Assembly (NCBI GenBank): GCA_020633335.1
Contig: JACKDU010000001.1
Coordinates: 310,001 to 374,000, forward strand
Length of the DNA stretch: 64,000 nt
Direction of reading: 5' to 3'
Origin: Myxococcales bacterium
Lineage (GTDB): Bacteria > Myxococcota_A > Polyangia > Nannocystales > Nannocystaceae
Shown: positions 32,559 to 41,316 of the stretch, in pieces
How the letters are laid out: every line of letters begins with the position of its first letter
Numbering within the stretch: the first letter of the stretch is position 1
Translations under genes and position numbers: made by a program
The notes under the pieces: generated by a model
The model's input: the letters and a program-made list of their open reading frames with translations, nothing else
What the model was told of the DNA's origin: nothing
Databases searched by the model: none

Positions 32559-33131
32559 TCAGGTGGTCTTCGGCGCCGGCACGTGGACGGTGAGGGTCTG
32601 GCCGAGCTCGTCGAGCGAGGGGCGGGACTCCGCGAGGCGGGCGATCAGCGAGTACCAGGCGCCGCTCCGCGAGCGCAGGGCGTTGGAGTCCGCGGTCTCG
32701 GTCGTCCCCGGGCCGTGGGTGTCGGAGCAGACCAGCTCGCCGCTGCACTCGCCGCCGCTGTTCTGGCCGCAGTCATGGGTCTCGGAGCAGGAGTGCGCCG
32801 CGCAGGTCTCGATGTCGCACTGGCTGAGGCCGGTGCAGGGGGTGAACTCGCCGCCGCACCCCGGGAGGTCGATGGTCTCGCCGGTGCAGGCGGTGTGGAA
32901 GTTCTGGCAGCTGTTGCTGCCGCAGTCGACCACCGCGGTCGGGTCCGAGGTCTCGCCCTGGTGGAGCCAGACGATCATCGGGATCAGCTCGACGAGGCGG
33001 TTGACGACCTTGTCGATGGCGAGCTTGTTGAGGGTCGTGCTCGTCTCGACGGCGCCGCCAGCGGCCTTGATGCGCGCGGCGATCGAGTCGATCTGAGAGG
33101 GCTTCGGGCGCTGAGATTCGATGCGGAGCAT
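32559..33131 (-). CDS. Candidate RiPP precursor: 190-aa protein with 11 Cys
   Basis: Layout: residues 1-64 have no Cys and form an amphipathic, leader-like region (LNKLAIDKVVNRLVELIPMI); residues 70-135 hold all 11 Cys (70, 75, 82, 92, 99, 105, 110, 115, 121, 129, 135), spaced by 4-9 residues, rich in Gly, Ser, Thr, Asp, Glu; residues 136-190 are a Cys-free follower. There is no signal peptide, which argues against an ordinary secreted disulfide protein. The next gene is a radical SAM/SPASM maturase. It could instead be a structural metal-binding protein. The length is large for a RiPP precursor. It has its own promoter. Confidence 0.75.
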   Translation of the reverse strand: MLRIESQRPKPSQIDSIAARIKAAGGAVETSTTLNKLAIDKVVNRLVELIPMIVWLHQGETSDPTAVVDCGSNSCQNFHTACTGETIDLPGCGGEFTPCTGLSQCDIETCAAHSCSETHDCGQNSGGECSGELVCSDTHGPGTTETADSNALRSRSGAWYSLIARLAESRPSLDELGQTLTVHVPAPKTT

Positions 33132-33139
33132 ACCGAGTC

Positions 33140-33168
33140 ATCGAACGCCGACCCGTGTCGGCTGTCAA
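33140..33168 (-). promoter_or_regulatory. Promoter of the Cys-rich/radical SAM operon with palindromic spacer
   Basis: On the minus strand: consensus -35 TTGACA (33168-33163), a 17-bp spacer (33162-33146), -10-like TTCGAT (33145-33140), then 8 nt to the ATG at 33131. The spacer consists of GCCGAC, ACGG, GTCGGC (33147-33162) plus one G, a perfect 6-bp inverted repeat placed for operator control. Confidence 0.6.
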
Positions 33169-33226
33169 CGCACCGTTTTGCGCCACGATGGCGCGCGGAG
33201 GCGCGCCCGCGGCCTCGCGTGCGGCG

Positions 33227-34816
33227 CTATTGCCCGCGGCCCTGGCGGAGCGGCGCGACGGTCGACGCCGGGCCCTTGCTGGTGACCACGTAGCGGTCGG
33301 CCTCCTCGCGGATCACGAGCTGGGTCGGCGGCCGGCCGGCGCCGAGGTCGAGGCCGGCGATCATCAGCGCGCTCGCGTCGTTGGGATCGGCGCGGCCGAG
33401 GAGCTCCTGGAGCTGACCCGGGCTGAGGGCGACGGTGACCGCGATCAGATCGCCGGCCGACTCGCTCGCCGGCGGCGCGGCCTCGATCGACTCGGCCCAC
33501 GCGGCGATCGCCGTCTCCGCGTCGGCGCCGATGGTCATGAAGACGGCGCCGCTCTTGGGGGTGAAGGAGAAGGCGACCTTGAGGCTGCCGCGCTCGTCGA
33601 GGAGGCCGCCGAGGCTCTGCGGCACCTGCTTGCGCGCGCCCTGCATCGTCAGCACGTGGATCTCCGGGCTCTTCGAGTGGCGGCGGAGCGAGAGCTTGGG
33701 GACGTCGGAGACGAACATCCGCGCGAGCTCGAGGTTGTCGATCGCGGTCTTGAGGAAGCGCGCGAGCGCCTGGCCGGCCCTCATCGGCTCGTCGGCCCCG
33801 AGGGCGAGGGCGAGGTGGCGGCTCGGGCCGATGCCGACGAAGACCCGGCCGTTCCACGACTTCAGCACGGTGATCGCCTGATCGGCGAGGGGCTGGAGCA
33901 TCATCTTCGCGGCGAAGCCGGCGGCGTCGACCTGCGCGCGGATCTGCCGGATGATCCCCTTCACCTCGACCTCGTGGCGGGCCCAGCGGGTCGAGGCCGC
34001 GAGCGCGAGCGCGTCGCCGGCGTGGAGGTTGGTGAGGGCGCCGGCGGCGAGCTCGGGCGAGCGCGGGAGGCCGCGCTGGGGGTCGGCCTCGATCGTGATC
34101 GTCAGGTCGTCGAGGCCCGTGCCGCTCGCGCTCACCCGGGCGTAGGGGAAGTCGACGTACTCGCTGAGCTTGGCCCCGGCGGCGCTGAGCCACACCGGCT
34201 GCGAGCCGTAGCCGCGCGGGAGCTCGCGGGCGGTGACCAGGCCCTCGAGGGTCTCGGCGATCGCCAGGGCGTTGTGCTGGCGATCGACCCAGGCGAGGCG
34301 GGGGCGCGGCGGCGGCCCGTCGACGCCGCCCGCCGGGAGCTGGACCGCGGCCCCGGGGAGCTGGACCGCGCCGAACTTGCCCTCGGCGGGGTAGCGGGCG
34401 AGGAGCTTGACCGCGGCGTCGGTCTGGTCGGGGAGGAGCGGGAGGTGGAGGATCTCCTCGCCGGCGACGATCGCCGCGGCCCAGGGGCGGCGCTCGGCGA
34501 TCATCGGCGCGATCCCTTCGGCGACCTCGGCCGGCGCCTGCGAGGCGAGGACGAGGCCGGCGACCTCGGCGAGCGAGGGCACGCCGGGGAGCGTCGCCCG
34601 GGCGACGTCGAGCGCGGCCGCCGGATCGCGGACGTAGGCGCCGATCTGCGGTGACGCCTCGAGCGGGTGCGGGCTCGGCAGCGCGACCGCCGAGATCGCC
34701 CCGCCGGGGCCGCGCTCGCCGGGCGCGGCCGCGTCGGCCCCTCGAGGTGTGCGCGACTTGCAGGCGGGCGCGAGGGCGAGGGTGGCGGCGACGGCGAGGA
34801 CGGAGATCCGCAGCAT
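33227..34816 (-). CDS. Hypothetical lipoprotein, 529 aa
   Basis: ATG at 34816; the signal peptide ends in LAPAC (Cys19), followed by an Ala/Gly/Pro linker. The mature protein is a long alpha/beta chain with repeated segments of similar style (GEEILHLPLLPDQTDAAVKLLARYP; DLIAVTVALSPGQLQELLGR), reminiscent of DUF3352-like exported proteins with two related halves. No catalytic motif. TAGGGT at 34824-34829 lies 7 nt before the start. It is on the same strand as the Cys-rich/radical SAM pair, 95 bp upstream, but the pair has its own promoter. Confidence 0.7.
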   Translation of the reverse strand: MLRISVLAVAATLALAPACKSRTPRGADAAAPGERGPGGAISAVALPSPHPLEASPQIGAYVRDPAAALDVARATLPGVPSLAEVAGLVLASQAPAEVAEGIAPMIAERRPWAAAIVAGEEILHLPLLPDQTDAAVKLLARYPAEGKFGAVQLPGAAVQLPAGGVDGPPPRPRLAWVDRQHNALAIAETLEGLVTARELPRGYGSQPVWLSAAGAKLSEYVDFPYARVSASGTGLDDLTITIEADPQRGLPRSPELAAGALTNLHAGDALALAASTRWARHEVEVKGIIRQIRAQVDAAGFAAKMMLQPLADQAITVLKSWNGRVFVGIGPSRHLALALGADEPMRAGQALARFLKTAIDNLELARMFVSDVPKLSLRRHSKSPEIHVLTMQGARKQVPQSLGGLLDERGSLKVAFSFTPKSGAVFMTIGADAETAIAAWAESIEAAPPASESAGDLIAVTVALSPGQLQELLGRADPNDASALMIAGLDLGAGRPPTQLVIREEADRYVVTSKGPASTVAPLRQGRGQ

Positions 34817-34961
34817 CGGGGGGACCCTAGCAGTCTTCGCGGGTGGGCGCATGCGCGGCCTCACGGTCTCCTGGAGGGGTCCTGCGCGGTCGACCAGATC
34901 GCCGCGGCGAGGCGTGACCATGGGCACACCCCGCGCAGCCGCTGCGGCCGCGGGCGGGCGC

Positions 34962-34990
34962 TTGCCGGCGGCCGCGACCTCACCTAATGT
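34962..34990 (+). promoter_or_regulatory. Promoter for gap
   Basis: TTGCCG at 34962-34967, 17-bp spacer, TAATGT at 34985-34990, 8 nt before the ATG at 34999. The -10 covers an upstream ATG at 34987, which therefore is probably not translated. Confidence 0.5.
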
Positions 34991-34998
34991 CCGCCGCC

Positions 34999-36048
34999 AT
35001 GGCCCTCCGCATCGGAATCAATGGTCTCGGCCGCATCGGTCGCCTCGCCCTCCGTCACGCCCTCGAGCGCCGCCAGAGCCCGGGCGTCCGTCAGGGGCCG
35101 GCGATCGAGGTGGTCGCCGCCAACGACCTCGCCGCCCCCGGCGACATCGCCTACCTGATCCGCCACGACTCGGTCCACCGCGGCGGCCCCGAGTGCACGG
35201 TCGACGGCGACACCCTCCGGGTCGGCGACTTCGCGGTCAAGGTCACCAGCGAGCGCGACCCCGCCAAGATCCCCTGGGCTGAGCTCGGCGTCGACGTCGT
35301 CCTCGAGTGCACCGGTCGCTTCACCAACCGCGAGACCATGGCCCTCCACCGGACCAACCCGAAGGGCCCGGGCCACGTGATCCTCGGCGCGCCGGGCAAG
35401 GGCGTCGACAAGACGGTCGTCGTCGGCGTCAACGACGATCAGCTCGACCTCGACAAGGACCGCCTGATCTCGAACGCGAGCTGCACGACCAACGGCATCG
35501 CCCCGGTCCTCGCGGTCCTCGACCGCGCCTTCGGCTTCCGCTGGGGCATCGTCGGCACCACCCACGCCTACACCCACGGCCAGGGCCTGGTCGACGTCCT
35601 CGATCCCAAGGATCGTCGCCGCGGTCGCGCGGCCGCGATCAACATCGTCCCGACCTCGACCGGCGCCGCCCGGGCGGTCGGCCTCGTGCTCCCCAACCTC
35701 CAGGGCAAGATCGACGGGACCGCGGTCCGGGTGCCGGTCCCCAACGGCTCGCTCTACGACATCACCATGAACCTCGAGGGCGCGCCGGAGCTGAGCCGGG
35801 TGATCGAGACCCTCCGCGACGCCGCCCAGGGCGAGCAGCTCCGCGGGATCCTCGACGTCCGCGACGCCGACCTCGTCTCGTCCGACATCATCGGCGACCC
35901 GCACTCGTCGATCGTCGATGTCGGCGCCTGCATCGCGATGGGCCCGCTGGTCAAGGTCGTCGGCTGGTACGACAACGAGTGGGGCTACGCGGGGCGCCTC
36001 ATCGACCTCGCGGCGGTCGTCGGCCGCGCCTACGCGTCGGCGAACTAG
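34999..36048 (+). CDS. gap: Glyceraldehyde-3-phosphate dehydrogenase, type I, 349 aa
   Basis: Oxidises glyceraldehyde 3-phosphate to 1,3-bisphosphoglycerate in glycolysis. The protein begins with the canonical NAD-binding ALRIGINGLGRIGRLALR. The catalytic motif SNASCTTN holds Cys162; WGIVGTTHAYTHGQ follows with the catalytic His; the C-terminus has VGWYDNEWGYAGRL. Length is slightly above the usual 335 owing to short insertions near residues 25-35 and 195-205. The ATG at 34999 fits both the family N-terminus and the promoter. It is not beside pgk or tpi, and converges on a kinase gene across a hairpin. Confidence 0.96.
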   Translation: MALRIGINGLGRIGRLALRHALERRQSPGVRQGPAIEVVAANDLAAPGDIAYLIRHDSVHRGGPECTVDGDTLRVGDFAVKVTSERDPAKIPWAELGVDVVLECTGRFTNRETMALHRTNPKGPGHVILGAPGKGVDKTVVVGVNDDQLDLDKDRLISNASCTTNGIAPVLAVLDRAFGFRWGIVGTTHAYTHGQGLVDVLDPKDRRRGRAAAINIVPTSTGAARAVGLVLPNLQGKIDGTAVRVPVPNGSLYDITMNLEGAPELSRVIETLRDAAQGEQLRGILDVRDADLVSSDIIGDPHSSIVDVGACIAMGPLVKVVGWYDNEWGYAGRLIDLAAVVGRAYASAN

Positions 36049-36071
36049 CGCGTCGGCGGAGGCCGCAGTGA

Positions 36072-36101
36072 CGACCCGGCGGGCCTCGGCGCGCCGGGTC
36101 G
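36072..36101. terminator. 10-bp hairpin between gap and the kinase gene
   Basis: CGACCCGGCG (36072-36081) pairs perfectly with 36092-36101; 10-nt loop. It lies between convergent stops at 36048 and 36119. Confidence 0.65.
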
Positions 36102-36118
36102 CTCGCGAGCGGCGGGCC

Positions 36119-39100
36119 TCAGCGCCGGCGCTCGGGGTCGTGGGCGGCGAGCCACTCGCGGGCGTCGCTGCACTCGGCCTCGCTGAAGAAGGCGGCCGCC
36201 GAGCGGGCGAGCTCGATCGCTTCCGCGCGCTCGCCGGTCGCCCAGAGCGCGCGCGCCCGCTCGTAGTCGATCTCGTGGGGCAGGCTCTTTTGGCCGCTGA
36301 AGATGCCGATCGCCCGGGCGCGCTCAAGGTGGACGAGGGCCTCGTCCGGGCGGCCGAGCTCGACCAGCGCGCGGCCGATCCCGAGGTTGGGGAAGACGGC
36401 CTCCGAGGAGCCCTCGCCGAGGGTCCTCTCGACGAGGGCCAGCGCCCGGCGGAAGGCCTCGAGGGCGCCCTCGTGATCGCCGACGGCGCTGAGCGTGAGC
36501 CCCAGCGAGGTGAAGACGATCCCGACGTGCGGGTGATCGGGGCCGCGGAGCGCGAGCACGTCGGCGACCGCCTCGCGGGCGTGCGCGACCCCGTCGTCGT
36601 AGCGCCGGCGGGCGCCGGCCTTGTCGCCGTCGCAGGTGAGCTTGTTGCCGAGCTCGTACTCGCTCATCGCCAGGTTGAGGAGGGGCGCGTAGAGCCCGCC
36701 CTCGGGCCGCTCTCGCCGGATCTCGATCGCCCGCTCGAGCGCCCGCAGCGACTCCTCGTGGCGGCCGAGCTGCTTGAGGGCGCTGCCCCGGTTGTTCTCG
36801 ATCTTGGCGATCAGCGAGTGATCGGCGCCGAGGGTCTCGACGACGATCGCCCGGGCCTCGTCGAGGAGCCGGAGGGTCTCCGCGTGGTCGCCGCGATCCT
36901 GGTGGATGCTGGCGAGGTTGACGAGGCTCTGGGCGACGAGCTGGTTGTGGTCGCCGAAGCTCTGCCGGCGGATCTCGAGGGCCCGCCGCGTGAAGGCCTC
37001 GGCCTCGTCCATCCGATCGCGGTTGAGGGCGGCGATCCCGAGGGCCGAGAGGGCGTCGGCGCTCTCCGGGTGGCCGGGGCCGTAGATCTCGTCGAGGAGC
37101 GCGAGGGCCTCGCCCCCGTTGGCCTGGATCTTGGCGAGGTCGAGGGTGTCGACCGAGAGCTGCGCCCGCTCGAGGAGGAGCTCGAGGCGGGGCGCGCTCC
37201 AGCGGCCGAGCGGCTCGGCGAGCTCGAGGCCGCGGGCGAGGAGGGCGTCGGCCTCGGCCTGGCGGTCGAAGTGGCGGAGCACCCGGGCCCGCCAGAGGAG
37301 CGCGCTCAGGCGGGTGCTGAGGTCGCCGCGCTCGCCGAGCCAGGCGTCGGCGAGGTCGAGCCAGCGCGCGGCCTCGTCGCGGCGGTCGTGCATCGTGAGG
37401 TAGGCGGCGAGGGAGATCGACGCGGTCGCGGCGAGGCGCGGGTGGTCGGCCCGGATCGCCGCCTCGAGCGCGCCGTGGAGGAGCTGGGGGGCGGCCTCGT
37501 CGTCGCTGAGCCGCGCGAGGTCGCCGCGGAGCGCCCCGAGCTCGGCGATGAGCGGGTCGAAGGCGGTCGCCTGGGCCCGCTCCGCGAGGCCGTCGGCGAG
37601 CGCCCGCGCCTCCTTGTAGCGGCCGGCGAGCTTGTGGGCCTCGGCCCGGTCGAGCTCGCGGCGGATCGCCTCGACCGCCTCGCTGATCGCGGGGTCGTCG
37701 AAGCTCCGGTAGGAGAGGCGGACGGCATCGAGGTCGCCGCACTCGCTCGGCGGGCGGAGCCCGAGGACCGCGTCGATCGCCCGGACCGCGACCTCCTCGT
37801 CGGCGTCCTGGAGGAGCTCGCGGAGGTCGCCGAGGCGGGCGCGCTGGTGGTCGAGGCAGCGGCGCTCGAGCGCGTAGGCCTCGTCGTCGAGCGCGTCGTC
37901 GATTCGGTGGGCGACGCAGGTGGTCCGGGCCTGGTCGGTCCAGGCGGCCGCGTAGCGATCGCCGTGGTCGATGAGGCGGGCGCTGGCGTCGGCGATGAAG
38001 GGGCGATCGACCCGCGCGAGGCCGGCCTGGAGATCGGCCCGGGTCGCGTCGTCCCAGACGCCGGCGAGCGCGTCGGCCTCGCGATCGCAGGCGGCGACGA
38101 GCGAGCGCTGGTGCTGCCAGGCGCCGCCGGCGAGGGCGGCCGCGAGGGCGAGGGCGCCGGCCGCGAGCCCGGCCCGCCGGCGCCGCCGTCGGGGGTCGAC
38201 CGCCAGCTCGGCGAGGAGCGCGGCCATCGACGGGTAGCGATCACCTGGCTCTTTGGCCAGGCCGCGCCGGACGATCCGCCAGAGCGCGGCCGGGGTCGCG
38301 CCGCCGCTCGGCGGCGCCGGGTCGCGGTGGAGCACCGTCATCACCAGCTCGCCGATCGTCTCGCCCTCGAAGGGGAGGCGGCCGTAGAGCGCCTGGTAGA
38401 GCGAGACCGAGAAGGCGAAGACGTCGGAGCGGGCGTCGGCCTCCTGGCCGAGGTGCTGCTCCGGCGCCATGTAGGCCGGGGTCCCGAGGATGCTGCCGGG
38501 GAGGGTGAGGGCGCCGACCCGGCTGCTCTGGGTGAGCGCGCTGATCGTCGGGTCGGCGTCGGGCTCGCGCAGGGTCGCCTCGTCGGCCCGGCGGGCGAGG
38601 CCGAAGTCGCCGACCCGCACCCGGCCGTCGCGGCCGATGAGGACGTTGTCGGGCTTGAAGTCGCGGTGGATCAGGCCGACCGCGTGGGCGGCCGCGAGGC
38701 CGCGGCCGGCGGCGAGGAAGACCTCGACGATCGCCGGCCAGGCCGGCCTCCGGCGCTCGAGCCAGGCGCTCAGGGTCTCGCCCTCGACCAGCTCCATCGC
38801 GATGAAGACCTGATCGTCGACGCTGCCGACGTCGTAGATCGCGATCACGTTGGGGTGGGCGAGCTTGGCCATCGCCTGGGCCTCGCGGATCAGGCGCGAG
38901 CGGCCCTGGGTGTCGCTCGCGCTGAGGCGGCGGTGGAGGAGCTTGAGGGCGACGCGGCGGTCGAGCTCGGGATCGTAGGCGGCGAAGACCTGGCCCATCC
39001 CGCCGGCGCCGAGGCGATCGAGGACGAGGTAGCGGCCGATCATGTCGCCGCGATCGGGGGCGGCGCTCCGGCGCGGGGTTGCGAGGGCCGGCTCGGCCGC

Positions 39101-39340
39101 GGCGGCGCGGAGCGACGGGGTCGCGGCCTGGGTCGCGCCGAGGCCGGAGGCGAGGCGGGTCGCGGCGAGGACCTCCGCGGCCTCCGCCCAGGGGCCGCCG
39201 CCGCCGGCGATCATGGTGTCGAGAGAGCCGAGCTCCGCCGGCGCTCGCGCCTCCGGGACGGTGTCGGCGGCGAGCGAGGTCTCCATGATCGCCGGGTCGC
39301 CGCCCGTGAATTCGCCCGCTCGCTCCCCCGATTCCGCCAT
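36119..39340 (-). CDS. Ser/Thr protein kinase with C-terminal TPR-like repeats, 1073 aa
   Basis: After a 100-residue N-terminal tail, a Hanks-type kinase domain (about 102-365) has the Gly loop LGAGGMGQV, Lys133 (VALKLL), catalytic HRDFKPDN (225-232) and DFG (245-247), so it should be active. A basic stretch and a transmembrane segment (RRRRRRAGLAAGALALAAALAG, near 372-390) lead to a large helical region with a Cys-rich start (CDREADALAGVWDD) and many 40-residue TPR-like repeats (LVNLASIHQDRGDHAETLRLLDEAR). Typical myxobacterial sensor-kinase scaffold; targets unknown. It has the same plan as the kinase at 59495-62528. Confidence 0.93.
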   Translation of the reverse strand: MAESGERAGEFTGGDPAIMETSLAADTVPEARAPAELGSLDTMIAGGGGPWAEAAEVLAATRLASGLGATQAATPSLRAAAAEPALATPRRSAAPDRGDMIGRYLVLDRLGAGGMGQVFAAYDPELDRRVALKLLHRRLSASDTQGRSRLIREAQAMAKLAHPNVIAIYDVGSVDDQVFIAMELVEGETLSAWLERRRPAWPAIVEVFLAAGRGLAAAHAVGLIHRDFKPDNVLIGRDGRVRVGDFGLARRADEATLREPDADPTISALTQSSRVGALTLPGSILGTPAYMAPEQHLGQEADARSDVFAFSVSLYQALYGRLPFEGETIGELVMTVLHRDPAPPSGGATPAALWRIVRRGLAKEPGDRYPSMAALLAELAVDPRRRRRRAGLAAGALALAAALAGGAWQHQRSLVAACDREADALAGVWDDATRADLQAGLARVDRPFIADASARLIDHGDRYAAAWTDQARTTCVAHRIDDALDDEAYALERRCLDHQRARLGDLRELLQDADEEVAVRAIDAVLGLRPPSECGDLDAVRLSYRSFDDPAISEAVEAIRRELDRAEAHKLAGRYKEARALADGLAERAQATAFDPLIAELGALRGDLARLSDDEAAPQLLHGALEAAIRADHPRLAATASISLAAYLTMHDRRDEAARWLDLADAWLGERGDLSTRLSALLWRARVLRHFDRQAEADALLARGLELAEPLGRWSAPRLELLLERAQLSVDTLDLAKIQANGGEALALLDEIYGPGHPESADALSALGIAALNRDRMDEAEAFTRRALEIRRQSFGDHNQLVAQSLVNLASIHQDRGDHAETLRLLDEARAIVVETLGADHSLIAKIENNRGSALKQLGRHEESLRALERAIEIRRERPEGGLYAPLLNLAMSEYELGNKLTCDGDKAGARRRYDDGVAHAREAVADVLALRGPDHPHVGIVFTSLGLTLSAVGDHEGALEAFRRALALVERTLGEGSSEAVFPNLGIGRALVELGRPDEALVHLERARAIGIFSGQKSLPHEIDYERARALWATGERAEAIELARSAAAFFSEAECSDAREWLAAHDPERRR

Positions 39341-39458
39341 CGCTCGGCGGCGAAGCTACCACGTCAGCGGGAGGTCGACCGCGGCGAGCGGGCGCGAGTT
39401 CGCCCGCGGCGCGGCCATTCGCGCCTCGACGGCCCGCCGCGCGCGGCCCTTCTTGTGA

Positions 39459-39474
39459 CTGACCCAACGGTCAG
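39459..39474 (-). terminator. Short hairpin after the VWA gene
   Basis: CTGACC (39459-39464), loop CAAC, GGTCAG (39469-39474), 17 nt downstream of the stop at 39491 on the minus strand. The TGACC/GGTCA core also occurs twice at 47261-47293. Confidence 0.4.
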
Positions 39475-39490
39475 GTGAACGATCCCGTGC

Positions 39491-41062
39491 TCAGCGGAGG
39501 TCCTGCCGCGGCAGGCCGCTCACCCGATCGATCGCCGGCGCCCCGCGGCCGGGCTCGCCGGCGTGGCCGGAGAGCTTGGCGAGGGTCCCCTCGAGGTTCT
39601 CGACCATCACCCGCTCGTCGGCGAGGTCGCGGTCGATCGTCCCCCGGAGGATCCCGGCGAGGGCGTGGACGATCTGGTAGGCGCCCTCCTGATCGTTCTG
39701 CTCGTGGTGGAGCGCGGCCGCCTTGGCGAGGCTGGTCGCCTCGTCGACGAGGACGCGGCCGCGGCTGAGGCCGACGCTCGCCCGCTCGCCGGGGACCAGC
39801 GCGAGGCTCACCTGGCTCGAGCGCCGGGCGCCGCCGCGCTCGAGGTACTTGAGGCCGATCGAGGCGACCGCCTTGCCGAGGTCGATCCGGGTCTCCGGGG
39901 TCCCGGGGGCGCTCTGCGAGGCGAGGGCGACGTAGATCGCCCCCTTCTTGCGGCTGACGAAGATCGTCTCGACGCTGACCCGGATCGACCCGTCGTCGCC
40001 CCACTTCAGCGCCTTGCCGGGGATCCCGTAGACGCCGGCGATCTTCAGGCCCTTCGCCGGCCGGATCTCGAGCTGGAGGTCGTAGGCGAGCTCGGTCACC
40101 ATCGTGTCGAAGTCCTCCTCGAAGACCTTCTTCATCCGCGCGAGGTCGGGGAAGAAGAAGAGGTTGCCGCCGCGGACGCTCGAGATCTCGGTCGCCAGCT
40201 CGGCCCCGAATTGGACGCCGACGCCGACCGTGGTCATGCCGATCCCGGCCTTGGACGCGTCCCGGGCCATCGCCATGAAGGACTGAGCGTCGGTGCGGCC
40301 GACGTTGGGGCGCTCGTCGGTGAAGAGCATCACCCGGCTCGTCCCCTGGAAGCGGCCGGCGTGGGCGCGGGCGAGGTCGAAGCCGACCTTGAGCCCCTCC
40401 TCCATCGCCGTCGAGCCCGCGCTCTCGATCTTGCGGATCCCGCGGGCGACCGCCCGCTTGTCGGCGATCCGGGTCGGGCTCAGGTGGACGTGGGCGCGGT
40501 CGCCGTAGAGGACGATCGAGAGCATGTCGTCGGGGCCCAGGCGATCGACCGCCTCGAGGAGGCTCTCCTTGACCAGCTCGAGCGGCTGCCCCGACATCGA
40601 CCCCGACTTGTCGACGACCGCGACCAGGTGGAGGGGCTGGCGCTTGAAGGTCGCGGCGTCGAGGCCCGACGAGAAGCCGAGCTGGGCGAGGTAGCGGACC
40701 TCGGGCTGGACCAGGAGCGACGCCGGGATCGCCTCGCCGACCGCGCAGAGGAGCTGGCCGCAGCGCCCGCCCTGGGCGATCGGCAGGTCGTGCTGCGAGA
40801 AGAGGCCCTCGGGGGTGAAGACGTTGGGGTGGGGGATCTCGCCGGCGTTGACCCGCGAGCGGAAGAACTCGATGTCCTGCGCGCCCCCCGGGGTCGCGCC
40901 CATCTCGGCGGCGGCCGAGGGCGCGAAGGCGTCGTCGAAGTCGAAGCTCCTCATCATCTTCGACGGCCGTCGCTTGCGCTCGTCGTCGCCGGCCGAGGCG
41001 GGGTCTGCGGAGAGGGCGGCGAGGGCGAGGGCGAGGAGGGCGAGGAGGGGGCGGCGGCGCAT
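39491..41062 (-). CDS. Exported von Willebrand factor A-domain protein, 523 aa
   Basis: The signal peptide (residues 1-24) ends in DPASAG. The VWA domain begins near residue 170 with the MIDAS motif DKSGSM (DxSxS), then IESAGSTAMEEGL (MIDAS Thr) and LFTDERPN. It continues with TVGVGVQFGAELATEISSV and a beta-rich C-terminal region; the last 90 residues are helical. Proteins of this type (YfbK/TerF-like, DUF3520) bind metal-dependent partners in the periplasm. A second VIT/VWA gene lies at 45146. TAGTGA lies 7 nt before the start. Confidence 0.88.
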   Translation of the reverse strand: MRRRPLLALLALALAALSADPASAGDDERKRRPSKMMRSFDFDDAFAPSAAAEMGATPGGAQDIEFFRSRVNAGEIPHPNVFTPEGLFSQHDLPIAQGGRCGQLLCAVGEAIPASLLVQPEVRYLAQLGFSSGLDAATFKRQPLHLVAVVDKSGSMSGQPLELVKESLLEAVDRLGPDDMLSIVLYGDRAHVHLSPTRIADKRAVARGIRKIESAGSTAMEEGLKVGFDLARAHAGRFQGTSRVMLFTDERPNVGRTDAQSFMAMARDASKAGIGMTTVGVGVQFGAELATEISSVRGGNLFFFPDLARMKKVFEEDFDTMVTELAYDLQLEIRPAKGLKIAGVYGIPGKALKWGDDGSIRVSVETIFVSRKKGAIYVALASQSAPGTPETRIDLGKAVASIGLKYLERGGARRSSQVSLALVPGERASVGLSRGRVLVDEATSLAKAAALHHEQNDQEGAYQIVHALAGILRGTIDRDLADERVMVENLEGTLAKLSGHAGEPGRGAPAIDRVSGLPRQDLR

Positions 41063-41316
41063 GGGTCGCTCACTACGCACCGGCGCGCTCGGCGATCTAC
41101 TCGAGGAGCAGGGGCGCGGGGGAGCCGCCCCGGTCGCCGGGCGATCGAGCGTGGTCGGGGGCGAGCCGCCCCGGGGTCTCGACAGCGCGCGGGCAACGAT
41201 GTTCCGTCGCCGACGATCGGGCCCTCTCGCGCGGCCCGTCGAGCGGCCCATGGCGCGCGATCGTGCGCCCGTCAACAACGGCGGACGCGCCGGCCTGACT
41301 CGGCCATCATGTGCCA

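Noticed and set aside
33147..33162. Terminator of the lipoprotein gene at 33227
   Set aside because: The hairpin lies precisely between a consensus -35 and a -10-like hexamer at 17-bp spacing, so a promoter/operator role is more likely, though it could serve both.
35918..39478. 1186-aa open frame on the plus strand
   Set aside because: Antisense to the kinase gene, which has clear kinase motifs; the frame has Leu/Glu/Val/Arg shadow composition.
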